A program made the translations under genes and the position numbers. The notes beneath the pieces were generated by a model. The model saw only the letters and a program-made list of their open reading frames with translations. It had not been told where the DNA came from and did not search any database. This document shows, piece by piece, positions 17,369 to 25,539 of a stretch of DNA of 25,539 nucleotides. Source of the DNA: Paulinella micropora (taxonomy: Eukaryota > Cercozoa > Imbricatea > Euglyphida); NCBI GenBank assembly GCA_009731375.1, contig BJOX01000244.1:107113-132651 (forward strand). The letters are read 5' to 3'. How positions within the stretch are numbered: position 1 is the stretch's first letter; each line of letters begins with the position of its first letter.

Positions 17369-18846
17369 TTGTGCCATAAAAGCCAGAACAGTTACTTCTT
17401 CAACAGATTGACCCTCCGTCAAGGCCTCGCAGTCCTCACTGACGCCGAGCATTCAACACTGAAGATCTACGTTCCAGAAGAGCTGCGCCGCCCTCTGATC
17501 AACTACGCCCACTTGATGCAGAACCATGCCAAGGCGCCGACGCGTGTCCCCTTTATCATGATCATGATCAAGGAGCGCTACATCTGGCTCCGCACCGACT
17601 GCAGGGATATCGTGTATATTGACGTCCTCGCCTGCCTCCGCGACTGTCACTTTTGCCAACTGGTCCACGCCCGCCTCACTCTCAACCATGGCCGCTACTC
17701 TTCGCTGAAGTGGAGCAGTCAAGGCCAATGCATTGGCCTGGATCATAAGCACGTCGGAATTTCGGGCGTTGTCTTTCAGTATATCCTGACGATCATCGAT
17801 CTTTTCTCAGGATTCCTCCAGTTCATCCCCTGCATCTCCGCCTCAGCCGAAGAGACTGTTGAGCAATGGATGGGCTTACATCTTTGGTTTTCCGGAGTCT
17901 ATCCTCTCCGACTACCACAGCTGTTTTGTAGGTACTCTAGCCAAGCGCTTCTGCAGTGAAGCCGGCCTCGACTGGCTGACCACTGCACCCTACCGGTGCA
18001 CACTGGACTTTCTCGACTCCCCCGAGATTGTTTCCCGCGCGCTTCTGCCTCAAGCGCCGCTCTCGACGCTTCCCCTAGTACGCTCTCGCTTCAATCTTCC
18101 GAGCAGATCGACTTGCTACGCCGCGCCCGCGCCGCTGTCACAGCATACATTAGTGCATACACTGACGTTACCCGCGCCCGATCTGTCGCTCAGAAGAACA
18201 AGGGCCGCCGCAAGGCTGTCAAGGAGTGGAAAGTCGGCGACACCGTCACCGTCTACCGCCCCAAGCCCTCGAAGCAAGGCACCCCAGCCTCGTCCGTCCT
18301 CCAATTCGACGGCCCCTACACCATTTTAGAACAAGTCAACTCCAACTGCTTCAAGCTGTGCCACCTCAAGACCAACAGGGTATTGAAGCGGATCGACCGC
18401 TCTCACCTTTCCCCATACACTGCACCCACCGATGGCGTCGTCCCGCTCAACACTGTCGCAGTGGACAACTACGATGACGACTCCGTCAACTACGACATTG
18501 GTGAAGTCATCGCCTTCGTTGATAGCGCCCAGGTCAAATTTGCATCGTCCTCGATCAAGACCCTGAAAACGAAGAAGACGATTTCGTGGTCCACTAACTC
18601 GGTACGACCTCATCCACCAACCCCGTCTTCAGTCCTGTCTACGAGAAGAAAGGCGACCGCCGCACCGTTCTCAACTGGAACAAGGCTCAGGCTAATTGGA
18701 AGCCGCTTTACCTGGACACCACCAATGACCAAGTCGTTCACCGCCACATCCAGTGGCTCCCCTTTAAGAGCAATAAAGACAACTTGAAGGGCAAGCTCCC
18801 TGCTAAAGTTTTTAAGCGTCTTCGAGGCCCCCTCATTACAGGGTGA
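17369..18846 (+). pseudogene. Ty3/gypsy integrase remnant with GPY/F module
   Basis: GC-rich relative to its surroundings, in at least four frame pieces. Piece 1 (17369-17959) has the zinc domain: His at 17510 and 17525, and C-H-F-C at 17645-17656. The core follows, with the first catalytic Asp at 17741-17743 (G-L-D-H) and I-D-L-F-S-G. Piece 2 (from ~17859) holds the second Asp at 17910-17912 (I-L-S-D-Y). The region around the catalytic Glu is missing or scrambled. Piece 3 (17996-~18540) has W-K-V-G-D-T-V and F-D-G-P-Y-T-I-L-E (Gly at 18311), the GPY/F module. Piece 4 (18541-18846) is interrupted by TAA 18595-18597 and ends at TGA. No LTR, RT or gag is attached. Confidence 0.88.
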
Positions 18847-19340
18847 ACAATTTCCTTTGCACACCTTCAAGCATGGCAAGCAAAGTGCGATTGATTAAGT
18901 CCTCTCCTGCTCCGCTCAAGTGGGTTTTACTCATCGTACTCGGCTTCACCCGCCACCGCCCTGCGCTTTTCCCATTTGCCCCTCATCGTCCCCACGAAAA
19001 CTACACCACGACCACCGTATCCTCGTAAGTCCTTGATCGCCTTGCATACTTGCAGGTCAACGATCATCTTTAATGACCTTGAACACCTCAGTCATTGTAT
19101 CGGCATGGTATGCTTGGTGCTTAAATAGTTCATTTCGGCTGTGCGATACCTGGCCACCTAGTTCTCTGCGGCTCGACATCGCCCCCAGATATCATCGCTC
19201 GCTGCTGCGCCTCAATCGCCTCAGTTCTGCTGCAATCATGGATATCCAGCCCCGGCGATCATCACCCGCATCGCGCACCTCATCGACACATCTCTCTTTC
19301 ATTTCCCTATGGTTTACGAGACTCACCCTCATCCCGTTTT
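18847..19340. other. Region after the gypsy remnant, no supported gene
   Basis: Composition stays similar to the remnant for about 450 bp, so this is probably its 3' untranslated region or LTR. No partner LTR is present to define it. A small ATG frame (18873-19028) follows the stop closely and has a hydrophobic stretch, but there is no further evidence for it. Confidence 0.35.
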
Positions 19341-19343
19341 CCT

Positions 19344-19409
<66 letters not shown>

Positions 19410-19463
19410 TTTTTTTTTTTTTTGCTAGCTTCNNNNNNNNNNNNNNNNNNNNNNNNNNNNNNN
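19341..19463. repeat. (CT)n, poly-T and a 31-base gap
   Basis: A CT array with a GCGCGCGC interruption (about 19366-19375), then a T-run, a short unique stretch, then N 19433-19463. Confidence 0.93.
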
Positions 19464-19762
19464 CAGACGTCATACTTCGTTCGTTAACAACTCATTCTGT
19501 ACGCAACTCAACTCAACCGTTAGATCGAGGGGGGGGGGGAGCTATCAGACTGAGCACTTTAAGGACCGGCAAAAGTCATTACCGTTGACATTTCGTTCCT
19601 TTTTGACCGGCCCGTTAGATTCTTCTCTGCACGACGTTTCGACTTCACTAACTGGTCTTCGATTCCGCTCAGAAATGAGTTCAAACGATCAAGTCAAATT
19701 TCTTTTCAGAAAAGCTCAAACATAGCCTTTTTCCCTACAAATGCCACTTTGTTCCTCTTTCT
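19464..19762. other. No clear gene
   Basis: Unique sequence with a short G-run (about 19529-19539). Nothing recognisable in either strand. Confidence 0.4.
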
Positions 19763-20008
19763 GTGAAGCACTTCCACTGCGGGAAATTGTTGACAAGTAG
19801 CAAGAGGTGGCAAGAAACACAATGTTTGACTGCATTTGCAACGGCCAAAGCCAAACTCACTTACAACTTCAAATTCGATCGACCTAACACTATCAGTTTA
19901 CTAGCAGTTTGTCTTGATGTTGCAATCCATCGACGATTGAAGGTTCACAATCTACACACGCTCGATCGTATTTTGCAGTCTGCAACGAATGCCGCCGAAA
20001 TTACGTAA
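19763..20008 (+). pseudogene. Possible Ty3/gypsy RT-RNase H junction scrap
   Basis: An 81-codon frame without ATG. R-W-Q-E-T-Q-C-L-T-A-F-A-T-A-K-A-K-L, then F-D-R-P-N resembles the block of gypsy pol where W-x-x-x-C-x-x-A-F-x-x-x-K-x-x-L is followed by P-D before the RNase H domain. The catalytic D-A-S expected next is not seen. It lies downstream of an integrase remnant, so it would belong to a different or rearranged copy. The resemblance is short and may be chance. Confidence 0.28.
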
Positions 20009-20050
20009 ATAAACGAAGTGACCGCTCTGCTATTTACTGGTATTAAATGT

Positions 20051-20603
20051 CACCTGCTCTCATCGAGTCAGGAATCAATGCAGCCATAGTGTTCTTTAAC
20101 AAGAGTTCGTTGTACCAACCGACTGAAGAGTTGTATACAAACTCACAACAATGTACATGAAAAAAAAATGACGGGTCAGGGATTTTAATAAAAATAGCGC
20201 TAGCATGGTCAGTAACATCGATTTAAAACGTTTTCACCTGCTCTCATTGAGTCAGGACTCAATGCAGCCATGGTGTTCTTTAATAAGAGTTCGTTGTACC
20301 AACCGACTGAAGAGTCGTATACAAACTCAAAATAGGAATGTACATGAAAAAAAAAATGAAGGGTCAGGGATTTTAATAAAAATAGCGCTAGCATGGTCAG
20401 TAACATCGATTTAAAAAATTTTCACCTGCTCTCATTGAGTCAGGACTCAATGCAGCCATAGTGTTCTTTAATAAGAGTTCGTTGTACCAACCGACTGAAG
20501 AGTTGTATACAAACTCACAATAGGAATGTACATGAAAAAAAAATGAAGGGTCAGGGATTTTAATAAAAATAGCGCTAGCATGGTCAGTAACATCGATTTA
20601 CAA
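20051..20603. repeat. Three-copy minisatellite, 184-188-bp unit
   Basis: Units start at 20051, 20235 and 20423 with CACCTGCTCTCA. Each includes a perfect or near-perfect palindrome ATTGAGTC-AG-GACTCAAT, a TGTACATGAAAAAAAA tract and the end block GCGCTAGCATGGTCAGTAACATCGATTTA. Copies 2 and 3 are the most alike; copy 1 has changes that break the palindrome. No coding frame survives across all units. Confidence 0.93.
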
Positions 20604-20845
20604 AATATGATGATCAGATGTGAAGCCTGTGGTGAACACGGTGCATTTGCAAAGAGCAAAAAAGTGATATATATATATATATATATATATAGATTATATA
20701 TATATAATCTATATACATTGTCGGCCGGCCCGCACAATACATAGTGGCATTTATTGTCGTCCGGCTTGTCGTTACTTGACTCTTATGCTTGGTCTGCCCC
20801 TCTACCGTTGAGGTACAACTAAGTGTCAGAGTAGCTGTTCCGGTT

Positions 20846-20916
<71 letters not shown>

Positions 20917-20965
20917 GTATATGTTATATATATATACATATATATATACATATATATATATATAG
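20604..20965. repeat. (TA)n tracts with a unique 130-bp insert
   Basis: TA repeats at about 20667-20712 and 20849-20965. Between them lies a GC-richer stretch with GGCCGGCC near 20723. The first tract ends in a palindrome AGATTATATATATATAATCT. No gene. Confidence 0.85.
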
Positions 20966-20992
20966 AAGAGAGAGAGCGCGCGAGAGCGAGCG

Positions 20993-21062
<70 letters not shown>

Positions 21063-21295
21063 NNNNNNNNNNNNNNNNNNNNNNNNNNNNNNNNNNNNNN
21101 NNNNNNNNNNNNNNNNNNNNNNNNNNNNNNNNNNNNNNNNNNNNNNNNNNNNNNNNNNNNNNNNNNNNNNNNNNNNNNNNNNNNNNNNNNNNNNNNNNNN
21201 NNNNNNNNNNNNNNNNNNNNNNNNNNNNNNNNNNNNNNNNNNNNNNNNNNNNNNNNNNNNNNNNNNNNNNNNNNNNNNNNNNNNNNNNNNNNNNN

Positions 21296-21367
<72 letters not shown>

Positions 21368-21388
21368 GAGAGAGAGAGAGAAAGAGAA

Positions 21389-21425
<37 letters not shown>
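20966..21425. repeat. (GA)n array with a 233-base gap
   Basis: A GA repeat on both sides of N (21063-21295); the right part has GAAA variants. Array length is unknown. Confidence 0.95.
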
Positions 21426-21428
<3 letters not shown>

Positions 21429-21890
21429 GAGTTCGAACAAGATGTCGACTGGAGGAGAGAAAGTGCATGCCCTGGTAAGGGGATGAACGGAATCAGTTAG
21501 CTCAGGATTCAGACCAATGTAGTACTCAATGTGTCCAACCAGTGGAGCGGATAGGTAACTCTGTTCCAAGACGCACGGGGCAGCTGGGTCCAAGTAAGAG
21601 GGAAAATACAGTCACGGACCAAATTATATTAGACTAGTACCTGTTACTAGAGCTACTAGAGCTACTAGAGTTAGACTAGTTAGAGTGACTCAGGAGCTTG
21701 GGAAAAGTGTGAAGGAAGGAAATCAACCAGAAGGAAAAGGTCCCTGTGGGCATCACGCCGCCACTGTTGGCTGCGCAGCCAGGAGGACTTCTGGTGCTTG
21801 AGAACCAAGTTCCAGAATGGTGATGTGGAAAAAGCTGGGTCATGAATGTAACCCGGCCGCCCAGCGGGGATAGACGGCATTAAGCACGTA
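21426..21890 (-). other. Unique island between microsatellites; two weak minus-strand frames
   Basis: On the minus strand, 21680-21880 is an ATG frame of 66 codons and 21425-21593 a further open stretch without ATG. Both have mixed, non-repetitive composition (for example W-L-R-S-Q-Q-W-R-R-D and C-V-L-E-Q-S-Y-L). A GAGCTACTA triplication lies between them (about 21651-21672). No domain recognised; transposon debris is as likely as exons. Confidence 0.25.
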
Positions 21891-21892
21891 TT

Positions 21893-22131
21893 TTCTTTGT
21901 TTTGTTTCTTTTCTTCTCTTTTGTTTCTTTCTCTTTTCTTTCTTTTGTTTCTTTTCTTTCTCTTTTGTTTCTTTCGTTTCTTTTCTTTCTTTTCTTTCTT
22001 TTCTTTCTTTTCTTTTCTTTTCTTTCTTTTCTTTCTTTCTTTTTCTTTCTTTTTCTTTCTTTTTTTCTTTTTCTTTCCTTTCTTTCTTTCTTTCTTTCTT
22101 TCCTTCTTTCTTTCTTTCTTTCTATCTTCTT
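21893..22131. repeat. (TTTC)n-type pyrimidine tract
   Basis: About 240 bp almost purely T and C with TTTC units of variable length, able to form triplex DNA. Confidence 0.93.
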
Positions 22132-22168
22132 AGGCTCTTCTTTTGCCCCTCCCTTCATTTCTTTCACT

Positions 22169-24240
<2,072 letters not shown>

Positions 24241-24327
24241 TTAAAATAATAATAATAATTATTCAAATAATAGTAATAAAGATAATAATACATTAAATAT
24301 GAAAATAAAATAAAATAAAATAAAATA

Positions 24328-24543
24328 ATACTACTGCTGCTTCTACTACTTCTACTACTACTGCTGCTACTACTACCACTCCCACTACTCCTACTACTAC
24401 TACTACTACTGCTACTACTACTACTACTACTACTACTACTAATACTAATACTAATACTAATACTAATACTACTATTACTAATACTACTAATACTACTACT
24501 ACCACACGGGGGGTGGGGGGGGGGGGGGGGGAANNNNNNNNNN
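24328..24543. repeat. (ACT)n/(AATACT)n array, G-run and 10-base gap
   Basis: Imperfect ACT repeats with GCT, TCT and AATACT variants, then a G-run (24508-24531, one T), then N 24534-24543. Confidence 0.92.
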
Positions 24544-24702
24544 GATACATATACACGCATACATACACATACTTACTTGATTCGACGTGAATTTGTAAGT
24601 GTATTTCTGATATTTGGGAGGGACGAGACTGCACAGAACGAAGAAGGCTAAGAATAGGTAAAAAGGAGACAGGAATGAATAGAGACGAGGCATAGAGACG
24701 AT
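24544..24702. other. Unique sequence, nothing recognised
   Basis: About 160 bp of ordinary composition between the gap and the tetranucleotide arrays. No gene. Confidence 0.4.
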
Positions 24703-24718
24703 TATCTATCTATCTATA

Positions 24719-24759
<41 letters not shown>

Positions 24760-24944
24760 GTATATGCCTGTCTGTCTGTCTGTCTGTGTGTCTGTCTGTC
24801 TGTCTGTCTACCTAGCTGCCTACCTAGCTATTTACCTACCTACCTACCTACCTACCTACCTACCTACCTACCTACCTGCCTGCCTACCTACATACCTATT
24901 TCCCTGGCTGTCTATCTACCTGTCGATCTGTCTATCTATCTACC

Positions 24945-24975
<31 letters not shown>

Positions 24976-25102
24976 CATTACCTAACTGTGTGCTACCTAT
25001 CTATCTACCTATCTACCTACCTACCTACCTACCTACCTACCTACCTACCTACCTACCTACCTACATATCTATCTATTTATCTATCTATATATCTATCTAT
25101 CC

Positions 25103-25145
<43 letters not shown>

Positions 25146-25221
25146 CATCTATCCATCTATCTGTCTATCTGTTTGTGTATATGTCCTCCTACCTAGCTGC
25201 CTACCAATGTATATCCACCTA

Positions 25222-25274
<53 letters not shown>

Positions 25275-25360
25275 TTACCTGTTTATCTATCTATGCAGGT
25301 GTGAGGGTTGTGGGGGATGCATGGGGAACTGCCTCAAACTGGTCACGAGCCTTTCTCAAT

Positions 25361-25426
<66 letters not shown>

Positions 25427-25429
25427 GTA

Positions 25430-25463
<34 letters not shown>

Positions 25464-25467
25464 CTTT
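24703..25467. repeat. Tetranucleotide arrays: (CTAT)n, (CTGT)n, (CCTA)n and (CT)n
   Basis: Blocks of related 4-bp units that differ by one base (CTAT, CTGT, CCTA) alternate several times, suggesting point mutation followed by expansion. A short unique insert lies at about 25292-25355. Confidence 0.95.
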
Positions 25468-25468
25468 T

Positions 25469-25539
<71 letters not shown>
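25468..25539. repeat. Poly-T tract to the window end
   Basis: Over 65 T in a row ending at the edge; probably the contig end next to a gap. Confidence 0.9.

Noticed and set aside
20614-21593. Long Ser/Leu-repeat ORFs on the minus strand
   Set aside because: They are translations of the GA array and its gap; only the unique ends might be coding.

Overview
The window is eukaryotic, transposon-rich, repeat-laden DNA. It holds two unrelated LTR-retroelement lineages plus pieces of at least one more. It also carries long microsatellites of many unit types and several assembly gaps that fall inside simple repeats. No bacterial gene organisation is visible. The host cannot be named from the sequence; an alga or other protist is only a guess, and no rRNA, tRNA or conserved host gene supports it.

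Layout. (1) 1-3587, minus strand: an intact 874-codon Gag-like protein with a CCCH-type zinc-finger motif and an RGG box. It ends in UGA followed directly by CUAG. The same reading frame then stays open for 320 codons to the left edge and contains a retropepsin-like region. This looks like a Gag-Pro(-Pol) polyprotein made by stop-codon readthrough, and it is the most interesting feature of the window. (2) 3588-4489: non-coding, with paired hairpins and a possible tract/LTR junction of another element. (3) 4490-13031: a complete but decayed Ty1/copia element of about 8.5 kb. It has two LTRs, a 5-bp target duplication, a primer site complementary to the anticodon arm of a Met tRNA, a polypurine tract, and the domain order Gag (CCHC) - Cys-rich linker - protease - integrase - RT - RNase H. 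The coding region is broken by stops and frameshifts. (4) 13032-16075: possible fragments of unknown plus-strand genes, including a C2HC zinc-finger ORF, broken by poly-C, poly-G and gaps. (5) 16076-16900: AT-rich DNA and a long GAA repeat. (6) 17369-18846: a GC-rich, frameshifted Ty3/gypsy integrase remnant with a GPY/F module. (7) 18847-25539: a possible RT/RNase H scrap, a three-copy 184-188-bp minisatellite, AT/GA/TTTC/ACT/AAT/CTAT microsatellites, and a five-copy module always joined to an (ACT)n array.

The copia genes would act together in one replication cycle: particle, protease, integrase, reverse transcriptase. This copy looks dead. The minus-strand Gag/readthrough frame is the only long uninterrupted coding unit, so it may be recently active. 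Its polymerase, if it has one, lies left of the window.
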